From: Spirochaetaceae bacterium
GTDB lineage: Bacteria > Spirochaetota > Spirochaetia > Treponematales > Rectinemataceae
DNA length: 47,845 bases
Reading direction: 5' to 3'
Assembly (NCBI GenBank): GCA_025356015.1
Contig: JANXYO010000086.1
Span: 1-47,845 of the forward strand
Shown: piece after piece, positions 6,798-13,992 of the stretch
Layout: every line of letters begins with the position of its first letter
How positions within the stretch are numbered: the stretch's first letter is position 1
The notes under the pieces: model-generated
The model's database searches: none
What the model saw: only the letters and a program-made list of their open reading frames with translations
What the model was told of the DNA's origin: nothing
Translations under genes and position numbers: made by a program

Positions 6798-7700
6798 ATG
6801 GCAGTCTTCGAGCAATCGGCCCGATGGTTGGGACAGGCGGCGTCAGTAGCCCTTGTCGCCGAGGCCACTCTCGCGCCAAAGCCCGGCCTCGTGGATCCGC
6901 GAAGGAGGGGGCCCCACGCCGACATGGACTACGAGCTCCTACTGGCCTCGGCGCGCGCCCTCGAGCCCTGCTTCGTCGCCTGCGCGGCCGAGGGGGAGGA
7001 CGCGGGGCGGGAAGGCCGCTCGGCCGCCAGCCTGCTCCCCGCCCTGAGGGCCATCGGCCTCGAGGGCGAGGCCTCCATGTACCGCGCGACCGGCGGGGTT
7101 AACACCCACAAGGGCTCGGTCTTCTGCCTCGGCCTGCTTTCCGCCGCTGCCTCCTGGGATCTCGCCTCGGGGCGTTCAGGGGAAGGGGCGGCAGGCGACA
7201 GGGCCTGCCTTCTGGCCTCGGAGATCGTGCGTGGGCAGGGCGGCAGTCCCGCCACAGTCGGGACTGGCCAAGGGCATGGGGGGACCGGCCGCAGCCATGG
7301 GGAGCTGCTGTTCGAGGCCCTCGGTGTCAGGGGGGCGAGGGGCCAGGCCGAGGATGGCTACCCTGTCGTCAGGCTGGCCGTCCTGCCTCTCCTGCGCGCT
7401 GCGCCTGCCGAGGGCAGGGAGGGGGAGATCGCCGCCATCGATGCCCTGCTGGCCGCGATGCGCGAACTCGAGGACAGCTGCGTGCTCCACAGGGGCGGCC
7501 TCGCCGGCCTGGCCCTCGTGCGCGAGGGGGCCGCGGCCGTCCTCGCGGCAGGGGGGGCCGGGAGCGCCCAGGGGGTGAAGGCCCTCGAGAGCTTCGACCG
7601 CCTGCTCTGCTTTAGGGACCTCAGCCCCGGGGGAGCCGCCGACATGCTGGCCGCCGGCCTTTTCCTCGACCGGATAGAGAGAGCCGCCGGCGGAACCTAG
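6798..7700 (+). CDS. citG: Triphosphoribosyl-dephospho-CoA synthase (CitG/MdcB family)
   Basis: A 300-residue all-helical protein with the family's two best motifs: LAPKPGLVDPRRRGPHADMDY near the N-terminus (first 20 residues matter most: PKPGLVD and HADMD) and a TGGVNTHKGSVFCLG loop in the middle. CitG makes 2'-(5''-triphosphoribosyl)-3'-dephospho-CoA, the precursor of the prosthetic group of citrate lyase or malonate decarboxylase acyl carrier proteins. Neither enzyme is encoded in this window, but the divergent tct transporter fits carboxylate use. The frame extends far upstream; the ATG at 6798 was chosen because homology begins there and a TATAGT box sits just before it. Its stop overlaps that of convergent rnhA by 4 bases. 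Confidence 0.85.
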   Translation: MAVFEQSARWLGQAASVALVAEATLAPKPGLVDPRRRGPHADMDYELLLASARALEPCFVACAAEGEDAGREGRSAASLLPALRAIGLEGEASMYRATGGVNTHKGSVFCLGLLSAAASWDLASGRSGEGAAGDRACLLASEIVRGQGGSPATVGTGQGHGGTGRSHGELLFEALGVRGARGQAEDGYPVVRLAVLPLLRAAPAEGREGEIAAIDALLAAMRELEDSCVLHRGGLAGLALVREGAAAVLAAGGAGSAQGVKALESFDRLLCFRDLSPGGAADMLAAGLFLDRIERAAGGT

Positions 7701-8218
7701 TCCTGGCGGAAGAGGCGGATCTCGTCCTGGACGAGGGAGTCGCAGCGCTCGTTGTTGATGACGCCGGCGTGGCCCTCGACCCAGAGGAATTTCGGCATCA
7801 CCCTCGAGGCGACTGCGTCGAGCTCCTCCCAGAGTTCCTTGTTCTTTACGGGCTTCTTGTCCGAGGTGCGCCAGCCGTTGCGCTTCCACGATTTGATCCA
7901 GGTGGTTATGCCGTTCTTCACGTACTGGGAATCCGTGTAGAGGACCACCTCGGCCCTGGCGGCCCCGCCGCCGCCCAGGTCCTGGGCTTGAGCCGGGCCT
8001 GCGGGTGAGGCTGCGCCACCGCCTAGGGCGGGCGGGCGCAGCTCGGCGGCCTTGAGCGCCTCGATGACGGCGCGGAGCTCCATCCTGTTGTTGGTCGTCA
8101 TGGACTCGCCGCCCGATCCTATGGCCTCGCCGGAAGCGTCCTCGAGGATGTATGCCCAGCCGCCGGGTCCGGGATTTCCCGAGCAGCCGCCGTCGGTGTA
8201 GATCACGATGTCGTTCAT
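7697..8218 (-). CDS. rnhA: Ribonuclease HI with a Gly/Ala-rich insertion
   Basis: A 173-residue RNase HI that cuts the RNA strand of RNA-DNA hybrids. All four catalytic carboxylates are present: Asp9 in YTDGGCSGNPGPGGW, Glu47 in NRMELRAVIEAL, Asp96 in YTDSQYVKNGI, and Asp160 in NNERCD, with the His150 loop (WVEGHAG). Compared with typical enzymes of about 150 residues, it has an extra Pro/Gly/Ala-rich stretch at residues 61-89, between helix A and the strand carrying Asp96. This insert is low complexity and unlikely to touch the active site. It follows the TRAP permease gene by 34 bases on the same strand, so it may be read through from that operon; its own ribosome site is weak. Confidence 0.93.
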   Translation of the reverse strand: MNDIVIYTDGGCSGNPGPGGWAYILEDASGEAIGSGGESMTTNNRMELRAVIEALKAAELRPPALGGGAASPAGPAQAQDLGGGGAARAEVVLYTDSQYVKNGITTWIKSWKRNGWRTSDKKPVKNKELWEELDAVASRVMPKFLWVEGHAGVINNERCDSLVQDEIRLFRQD

Positions 8219-8252
8219 GGAAAGCGAGTATGCCGATTCGTCCCTGGGGGCG

Positions 8253-10208
8253 TCAACGGCGGCGGATCATGAAGGTCGAGAGCCAGGGGACGTAGGTTAT
8301 GAGGAGGAGGACGGCTATCATGACCAGGAGGAAGGGTGCAACGTCCTTCACGATCCGGGCCACGGGCTTCTTGAAGGCGTAGCTCGCTAGGAAGATGTTG
8401 ATGCCGACGCTGGGAGTGAGGAAGCCGATCGAGAGGTTCATGATGAAGATGACCCCGAAATGCACGGGATCGATCCCAAAGGCCGTCCCCAGGGGGATGA
8501 CGAGGGGAGCCACGACGAGGATGGCCGAGTAGATGTCCATGAGGCAGCCGACGACGAGGAGGAAGATGTTCAGCGCGAGGAGGAAGACCAGGGGTGAGGA
8601 GACCCGGGCCGAGATCCACGAGGAGAAGACCTCGGGTATGTTGGCGTCGACGATGTAGAAGGACAGGCCGCGGGCCGCGGCGATGATGACTAGGGTGCCG
8701 CCGATGATGGGGAGGTAGCGCCTGAGGATCCCGATGAGGCCCCTGATCGACAGCTCGCGCTTGACCAGTACCTCGACGATGGAGATGTACAGGACGCTGA
8801 AGGCGCCGATCTCGGTGAGTCCGGCCGAGCCGGTGAAATAGAGGGCGACTGCGAAGACGGGCACGAGGAGCTCGAGGAAGGCGGGCTTGAGGGAGGTCGC
8901 GGTGGCCCGGAGATCGAAGGCCTTGCCGCCATCACCCTTGATGCGCCTTGGTGCTGCCACGACCCCTGCGACACACATCGCCATGACCAGGATGAGGCCG
9001 GGAACGACGGCACCCTTGAAGAGGGTCGTCACGTCGAAGGCGCTGGAGTCGCCATAGATGAACTGGGCGTTGATGCCATAGACGATGACAGCGGCGCTCG
9101 GCGGAAGGAGTAGTCCGATGTCCCCGCTCGCCGTCACGAGGCCACGCGCGCGGTCCTCGCGGAAGCGCCCCGACTCCGAGAGCACTGTCACGAGGAGGCC
9201 GCCCAGGGCAATGATCGTGACCCCGTTGATCCCCGTGAAGGTGCTGAAGAAGGCGCAGGCGAGGACGGCGACTATCGCCTCTCCACCCCTGATCCATCCG
9301 AAAAGCTCGCGGAAGACGGCCACGAGGCGCAGGCCTGCCCCCGATTCGGCGAGGACGAAGCCAGCGAGGCCGAAGAGGGGGAGGGCGGCGATCGAACCCG
9401 AGCGCAGGAGGGAGTAGGCCTCGCTCGGGGCTAGCTCGATGAATGAACCCGAGGCCACGTAGAGAATGACGGCTATGCCGCCCAGGGCGGTGAACAGGGG
9501 GGCGCCGAAAAGAGCCGCGAGGATCACGAGGAAGGCGAGGGGGAAAAGCGCGGCGTGGGTCGCTGTCCTCACAAGCGCGCTTGTCACCTGGAGCAGGTCA
9601 GGCGCCGAGCCGAGGAGGGAGGTGGCCAGGTTTCGGATAGAGGAGATGGCAAGGATTGTCCCGACGATGAGGCCGACGCAGGAGAGGAGGATCCGAGCCC
9701 TGGACGCCCCGCGCGCGAAGACAGTGGCCAGGGCCATGACGAGGAAGCCCAGGGGGATCGAGGCGGCGAGGAGGCGCAAGGGGATGATCCAGACCTTCAT
9801 ATCGCTGTCGAAGCCGGTCCATGCGAGGGCAAGGGAGGCCCAGAACAGGCTGGCCTGGACCGAGGCGGCGACGGTCTGGGCATACGCGTAGAGCCCTGCC
9901 TTGAGGCCCCGGGCAGATGGGTCGTGGCCCGTGAGGGAGAGGTGGCGTCCCTCGAGCGAGGCGAGGGCCGCGGCCATGAAGGCGAGGATGACGAGGGCGT
10001 GGTCTACAAGGGGGCCCGACTCCGGAAGGCCGCTCCAGAAGAGCCGCGAGAGGGCGAGGTCGAGGAGGGGGAGGAATATGACAAGGGCGAGGGCGGCTAT
10101 GCCAAGGACGGCGAGGGCGAGGCTGACCTGTCTGCGGACCGGACCCTCGGCCGCTGCGCCAGCGCCGGGCGATCCTCCGCTGGTCCCTTCGGGGCCGGCG
10201 GCGTTCAC
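8253..10208 (-). CDS. TRAP transporter permease, small and large subunits fused (DctQM)
   Basis: A 651-residue membrane protein. The first 170 residues form a four-helix DctQ-like unit after a Gly/Ala-rich cytoplasmic start; the rest is a DctM-type large permease with about twelve segments, including LFGAPLFTALGGIAVILY, the FSTFTGINGVTIIALGG segment and the DIGLLLPPSAAVIVYG motif (equivalent to the Na+-site region of DctM/SiaM). Fused QM proteins are known in several lineages, including T. pallidum TatQ-M. It moves an organic acid or other ligand delivered by the preceding DctP using a sodium gradient. Its ATG overlaps the dctP stop (ATGA), and it is the last transporter gene of the operon. 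Confidence 0.9.
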   Translation of the reverse strand: MNAAGPEGTSGGSPGAGAAAEGPVRRQVSLALAVLGIAALALVIFLPLLDLALSRLFWSGLPESGPLVDHALVILAFMAAALASLEGRHLSLTGHDPSARGLKAGLYAYAQTVAASVQASLFWASLALAWTGFDSDMKVWIIPLRLLAASIPLGFLVMALATVFARGASRARILLSCVGLIVGTILAISSIRNLATSLLGSAPDLLQVTSALVRTATHAALFPLAFLVILAALFGAPLFTALGGIAVILYVASGSFIELAPSEAYSLLRSGSIAALPLFGLAGFVLAESGAGLRLVAVFRELFGWIRGGEAIVAVLACAFFSTFTGINGVTIIALGGLLVTVLSESGRFREDRARGLVTASGDIGLLLPPSAAVIVYGINAQFIYGDSSAFDVTTLFKGAVVPGLILVMAMCVAGVVAAPRRIKGDGGKAFDLRATATSLKPAFLELLVPVFAVALYFTGSAGLTEIGAFSVLYISIVEVLVKRELSIRGLIGILRRYLPIIGGTLVIIAAARGLSFYIVDANIPEVFSSWISARVSSPLVFLLALNIFLLVVGCLMDIYSAILVVAPLVIPLGTAFGIDPVHFGVIFIMNLSIGFLTPSVGINIFLASYAFKKPVARIVKDVAPFLLVMIAVLLLITYVPWLSTFMIRRR

Positions 10209-11215
10209 TTTGACTTCCGCACCTTTGCGAGGGCCGTGTTGATGACGTCAAGCATGTCGGCAGAGAACATGCTGGCCACAAGGCCCGCGCCTTTCTGGCT
10301 GTAGACGGTGTTCCAGCGGGCCTCGGCGTCGGCTGGATAAGCCCAGGTCCTGAGCCCGTCCTTGAGCAGGGCGTCGATGGCCTCGCCCTCGATCTTCTCG
10401 CTCTCCTCGCGCATCTTCGCCGCCAGGGTGTGGGCAGCCTCCTCGAGCTTTGGCCGCAGGGCCTCGGGAATCCTGTCCCAGCTCGAGCGGTTGAAGACGA
10501 TCGCGCCGATAAAGGGCGAGACCCGGAAGGGGCTCATCCAGGAGATCTTGCCCTTGTACTGGGACCAGAGGCTCGCGACGAAGACGGGGCTCAGGTAGAA
10601 GGCGTCGACGGCGTTTGAGTTGAGCTGCAGCAGGAGGCCCGACATGTCGCCCTTCACCGGCCTCGCCCCCACGCTCTGCAGGAGGCGCATGAGCTTGTCG
10701 TCATTGACGTTGACCGACATCCGCAGGCCGTCGAAGTCCTCAGGATACACGATGGGCCGCTTCGAGAAGTACCTGACCCAGCCACCCTTGGAGACGACGA
10801 GGACGGCGTAGCGCTCCTCGAGCTTGGTCCTGATGAGGGGCTCCACCGCCTGGAGCACCGCATCGAGTTCCTTGTCGTTGTGGATGAGCCAGGGCATCGA
10901 GAGGGCCATCGTGTCGGGATAGATCTCGGCGATGCCGTAGGTGGTGAACAGGGCCCCATCGACGCCGAGCTTCATCTTCTGGATGATGTCGTTCTCGTTC
11001 GAGACTCGCACGCTCTGGGGAAAGGTGATCCTCACGGTCCCGCCCGAGATGCGGTCGAACTCGGAGGCAAGGCGCTTGAGGCCGATGTCCCAGGGGCTGT
11101 TGGCGGGCACATAGGCCGCCATCCTCAAGGTGACCGTCTCGGCGGCCGAGGCGAAGGCAAGGGCCACGAGGATGCAGGCCAGGGCGAAGGCTCGTGTTCT
11201 TGATTGCGGGATCAT
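10205..11215 (-). CDS. TRAP transporter solute-binding protein (DctP family)
   Basis: A 336-residue secreted binding protein with a signal peptide (ALACILVALAFASAA) and the DctP fold: the opening TVTLRMAAYVPANSPWD, the central YFSKRPIVYPEDFDGLRM segment (the ligand-binding region, where the family usually has an Arg making a salt bridge with a carboxylate) and a long C-terminal helix. In the Treponema system the equivalent TatP protein binds a hydrophobic ligand and pairs with the TPR lipoprotein TatT. Overlaps of ATGA type with both neighbours show tight translational coupling: TatT-like, DctP, DctQM. The true substrate is unknown. Confidence 0.9.
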   Translation of the reverse strand: MIPQSRTRAFALACILVALAFASAAETVTLRMAAYVPANSPWDIGLKRLASEFDRISGGTVRITFPQSVRVSNENDIIQKMKLGVDGALFTTYGIAEIYPDTMALSMPWLIHNDKELDAVLQAVEPLIRTKLEERYAVLVVSKGGWVRYFSKRPIVYPEDFDGLRMSVNVNDDKLMRLLQSVGARPVKGDMSGLLLQLNSNAVDAFYLSPVFVASLWSQYKGKISWMSPFRVSPFIGAIVFNRSSWDRIPEALRPKLEEAAHTLAAKMREESEKIEGEAIDALLKDGLRTWAYPADAEARWNTVYSQKGAGLVASMFSADMLDVINTALAKVRKSK

Positions 11216-12138
11216 CGCTTCGGGTCTCCGTTGTCGAGGATGAAGTAGAGGTCGGCGTTCGCGAGAAGGGCGCGGGCGCGGTCCTGGGCGATCGCCACCG
11301 CGAGACGGCTATCCGGCCTCGCGCCCGGGTTTATGGCGAGGGCGCGCTCGAGCGAGGCCTTCCAGGCAGGGTAGTCGTCGCGCGGGAGGCATACAGAGGT
11401 CGCATAACTCACGAAAAGCGAGGGCGAGGAGCCCCCTGAGATGTGCAGGGCCGTCTGGTAGGCCGCATCGGCCTTGGACCGGTCCCCGCCCAGGTAGTCG
11501 GGCAGGAGGGCGTAGTAGGGGAGGTAGAGCTCATAGATGGCGCCCGAGTTCCAGCTCGGGTCGAGGGCCTCGGCCCGGGCAAGGAGGACGGGCACAGCCT
11601 TGAGGTGTTTCGCGCTCTCGAAGTCGAGCTGGTCGATGCCGAAGGCGGCGAGGATCGAGGCAGCCGACCAGTAAAGGAGGGGAAGGTCGGCCTTCGTGAA
11701 GCGGGCCATGGGAGGGCCCGCGAGCCCATCGTCTGCGTCGGCGAGGGAGCCATGGGCGCGGCGTTCCAGGGCTGCCTCGAGGAGGCGGAAGGCCCGGCGG
11801 TACAGGGCCCCTGCGCGCTTCGTGGCCGCTAGCCTCTCCTCGAAACGGCTCTCGGGCAGCAGGGCTGAGGGGCCGTCGACGAAGGCGCTGGCGTAGGTGA
11901 CAAGGAGGGAGGCTGTCGTCACGGCCTTGTCCTGGCTCAGGGGCTCGGCCTCGAGGAGGATCTCGCTGAGCTTGATGAAGGCGGGCAGGGCCCCCGCCGC
12001 GAGGGCGGGGTCCTCCTCGCGCTGGAACACGAGATCGGCCTTCGAGGCGGCCGACAGGATGGCGCAGGAAGCCAGGCCCGCGGACGCGACGGCCGCGGCA
12101 AGGGTCGCAATGAGTCGGAGCCCGATCGTCCTTGGCAT
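11212..12138 (-). CDS. TatT-like TRAP-associated TPR lipoprotein
   Basis: A 308-residue helical-repeat protein with a lipoprotein signal: positively charged start (MPRTIGLRL), hydrophobic core and lipobox LASC with the acylated Cys at residue 25. The rest has TPR-like helix pairs and segments such as LPLLYWSAASILAAFG and LPDYLGGDRSKAD that match the TatT family, known from T. pallidum Tp0956, where a trimer of TatT binds the DctP-type protein TatP. It is presumed to hold or pass ligand to the TRAP binding protein. The start chosen (12136-12138) gives a normal lipoprotein signal and has a -10 box 6 bases upstream; earlier in-frame ATGs exist but add a non-signal tail. First gene of the operon. 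Confidence 0.8.
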   Translation of the reverse strand: MPRTIGLRLIATLAAAVASAGLASCAILSAASKADLVFQREEDPALAAGALPAFIKLSEILLEAEPLSQDKAVTTASLLVTYASAFVDGPSALLPESRFEERLAATKRAGALYRRAFRLLEAALERRAHGSLADADDGLAGPPMARFTKADLPLLYWSAASILAAFGIDQLDFESAKHLKAVPVLLARAEALDPSWNSGAIYELYLPYYALLPDYLGGDRSKADAAYQTALHISGGSSPSLFVSYATSVCLPRDDYPAWKASLERALAINPGARPDSRLAVAIAQDRARALLANADLYFILDNGDPKR

Positions 12139-12144
12139 TCTGAC

Positions 12145-12173
12145 AGTATGAACGAGACTCGCCGGACGCGCAA
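12145..12173 (-). promoter_or_regulatory. Candidate promoter of the TRAP operon (leaderless layout)
   Basis: Minus-strand TTGCGC (12168-12173), 17 bases, CATACT (12145-12150), then 6 bases to the ATG of the TatT-like gene. No Shine-Dalgarno is seen. The -35 box lies four bases from the -35 box of the divergent ABC operon. Confidence 0.5.
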
Positions 12174-12177
12174 CGGC

Positions 12178-12206
12178 TTGCATAAGCCCGACCCGGTTAG
12201 TAAAGT
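12178..12206 (+). promoter_or_regulatory. Candidate promoter of the ABC exporter operon (leaderless layout)
   Basis: TTGCAT (12178-12183), 17 bases, TAAAGT (12201-12206), then 8 bases to the ATG at 12215, with no Shine-Dalgarno. The predicted transcript begins at or within two bases of the start codon. Confidence 0.5.
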
Positions 12207-12214
12207 GTTCGATC

Positions 12215-13990
12215 ATGCTTAAAGAATACAGGAGCATCCTCCCCTACCTAAAGAAATACCGATACAGATATCTCGCGGGCTTCTTCTGCCTCATGGTCGT
12301 TGACGGTTCGCAGATCGTGATCCCCCAGCTTGTGAGGCGGGCGATAGACCTCATCTCGACCGGGGACTTCGCCACTTCCGAAGTCGCTGCCATCTGCGGC
12401 CTCCTCCTCCTGGCGGCGGCCTCGATCTCCCTGGGGCGCTTCTCGTGGAGGTTCTTCATCCACGGATCCAGCCGGCGCATCGAGGTCGAGATGCGCGACA
12501 GACTCTTCTCCCGGCTCATGGAGCTCGGAGGGGGATTCTTCCAGGCGAACAAGACCGGCGATCTCATGGCCAAGGCGACGAATGACCTGGGAGCCATCAG
12601 GCAGGCCGTGGGCATGGGCTTCGTGAGCTTCTTCGACGGGGCCTTCATGTCGGTCGCGATCCTCGCAGTAATGTTCGCGAGCGCCCCGGCCACGGCCCTC
12701 CTCACCTTCATCCCCCTGCCCATCATCACCGTCCTCATAATAATCTTCGGGGGCATGGTCGGAAGGCGCTTCAAACGGGTTCAGGAGATCTACTCCAGGC
12801 TCTCGGAAATCGGCCAGGAGACGATGGCCGGCATCAGGGTCGTCAAGGCCTTCGTGAAGGAGGAGCACTTCGCTGAAAGCTTCTCGAAGGCCAACGACGA
12901 CTACCGCGACGCCTCTCTCTCCCTGGTCAAGATCTTCGGCTTCTTCTTCCCCTTCATCTCCTTCCTCGCGGGCCTGACCACGATCATCCTCCTCCTCGCG
13001 GGCGGGGCGGCCGTGCTCGAGAACCGGATGAGCGCGGGCACCATCGTCGCGATGCTCGCCTATCTCGAAATGCTCGTGTGGCCGATGATGGGCGCGGGCT
13101 TCACTGTGAACGCCCTCCAGAGGGGAGCGGCGAGCCTCAAGAGGGTCAACGATGTCCTCGAGGCCGTTCCCGAGATCGCCTCGGCCCCGGGCTCCTCCAC
13201 CATCTCCCCATCGGGCGACATCGAGTTCCGCTCCTTGAGCTTCACCTATGCGGGGGCCGACGCGCCCGTCCTCAGGGACCTGAGCCTCAGGGTGCCGCGG
13301 GGATCTACCTTGGGCATCCTGGGCAGGGTGGGCTCAGGCAAGTCGACCCTCCTGTGGCTCCTGCCCCGCCTCATCGAGGCGCCCGCGGGGACGGTCTTCA
13401 TCGGCGGGCGGGACCTGCGCGACTACGAGCTGGGAGCCCTGCGGAGGGCCTTTGGCTTCGTGCCCCAGGACTCCTTCCTGTTCTCGGACTCCGTCGAGAA
13501 CAACGTGCGCTTCGGCTCTCCCGCGATCTCGGAGGAAAGGTTCCGTCTCGTCGCCTCGGTCTCGGCCATCGACCGTGATGTCGACGGCTTCCCCGCTGGC
13601 TGGGGGACGGTGGTTGGCGAGAAGGGCCTCACCCTGTCCGGCGGCCAGAAGCAGAGGGTGGCCATCGCCCGGGCTCTGGCAGCCGACCCCGAGATCCTCG
13701 TGCTGGACGACGCCCTCTCGGCCGTCGACGCCGAGACCGAGGAGCGCATACTCTCGGCCCTGCTCGAGGAGCGCAGGGACAGGACGAACCTCATAGTGTC
13801 GCACCGCGTGTCCACCCTCCGCCACGCCGGCACGGTGATCGTGCTTGACAAGGGGGGGATCGCCCAACGCGGGACCCACGAGGAGCTCCTCGCCCAGGAG
13901 GATGGGTTCTATGCCGAGATCGCCCGGCTCCAGGAGCTCGAGGCCGACATCCGCGCCATCGAGAGATCGACGGCCGGGGAGGGCAAGTAG
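12215..13990 (+). CDS. ABC exporter half-transporter, subunit with degenerate catalytic site
   Basis: A 591-residue type IV ABC exporter subunit: six transmembrane helices (residues about 15-305) fused to an ATPase domain. Walker A is GRVGSGKST (370-378), the signature LSGGQ (474-478) is canonical, and Walker B is ILVLDD, so the catalytic Glu is replaced by Asp499. Paired with the next gene, which has the Glu but a poor signature, this is the asymmetric pattern of heterodimeric exporters such as TM287/288 and LmrCD, with one active and one degenerate ATP site. These move drugs, lipids or peptides outward. It is the first of three genes, two bases before the next subunit. Substrate unknown. 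Confidence 0.92.
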   Translation: MLKEYRSILPYLKKYRYRYLAGFFCLMVVDGSQIVIPQLVRRAIDLISTGDFATSEVAAICGLLLLAAASISLGRFSWRFFIHGSSRRIEVEMRDRLFSRLMELGGGFFQANKTGDLMAKATNDLGAIRQAVGMGFVSFFDGAFMSVAILAVMFASAPATALLTFIPLPIITVLIIIFGGMVGRRFKRVQEIYSRLSEIGQETMAGIRVVKAFVKEEHFAESFSKANDDYRDASLSLVKIFGFFFPFISFLAGLTTIILLLAGGAAVLENRMSAGTIVAMLAYLEMLVWPMMGAGFTVNALQRGAASLKRVNDVLEAVPEIASAPGSSTISPSGDIEFRSLSFTYAGADAPVLRDLSLRVPRGSTLGILGRVGSGKSTLLWLLPRLIEAPAGTVFIGGRDLRDYELGALRRAFGFVPQDSFLFSDSVENNVRFGSPAISEERFRLVASVSAIDRDVDGFPAGWGTVVGEKGLTLSGGQKQRVAIARALAADPEILVLDDALSAVDAETEERILSALLEERRDRTNLIVSHRVSTLRHAGTVIVLDKGGIAQRGTHEELLAQEDGFYAEIARLQELEADIRAIERSTAGEGK

Positions 13991-13992
13991 CC

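Noticed and set aside
6778-6849. Short open frame (ATG at 6778, about 23 codons) behind GGAGGAG, as a citG leader peptide
   Set aside because: It has a good ribosome site but lies upstream of, and would not be transcribed from, the TATAGT box nearest citG; composition gives no hint of an attenuator.
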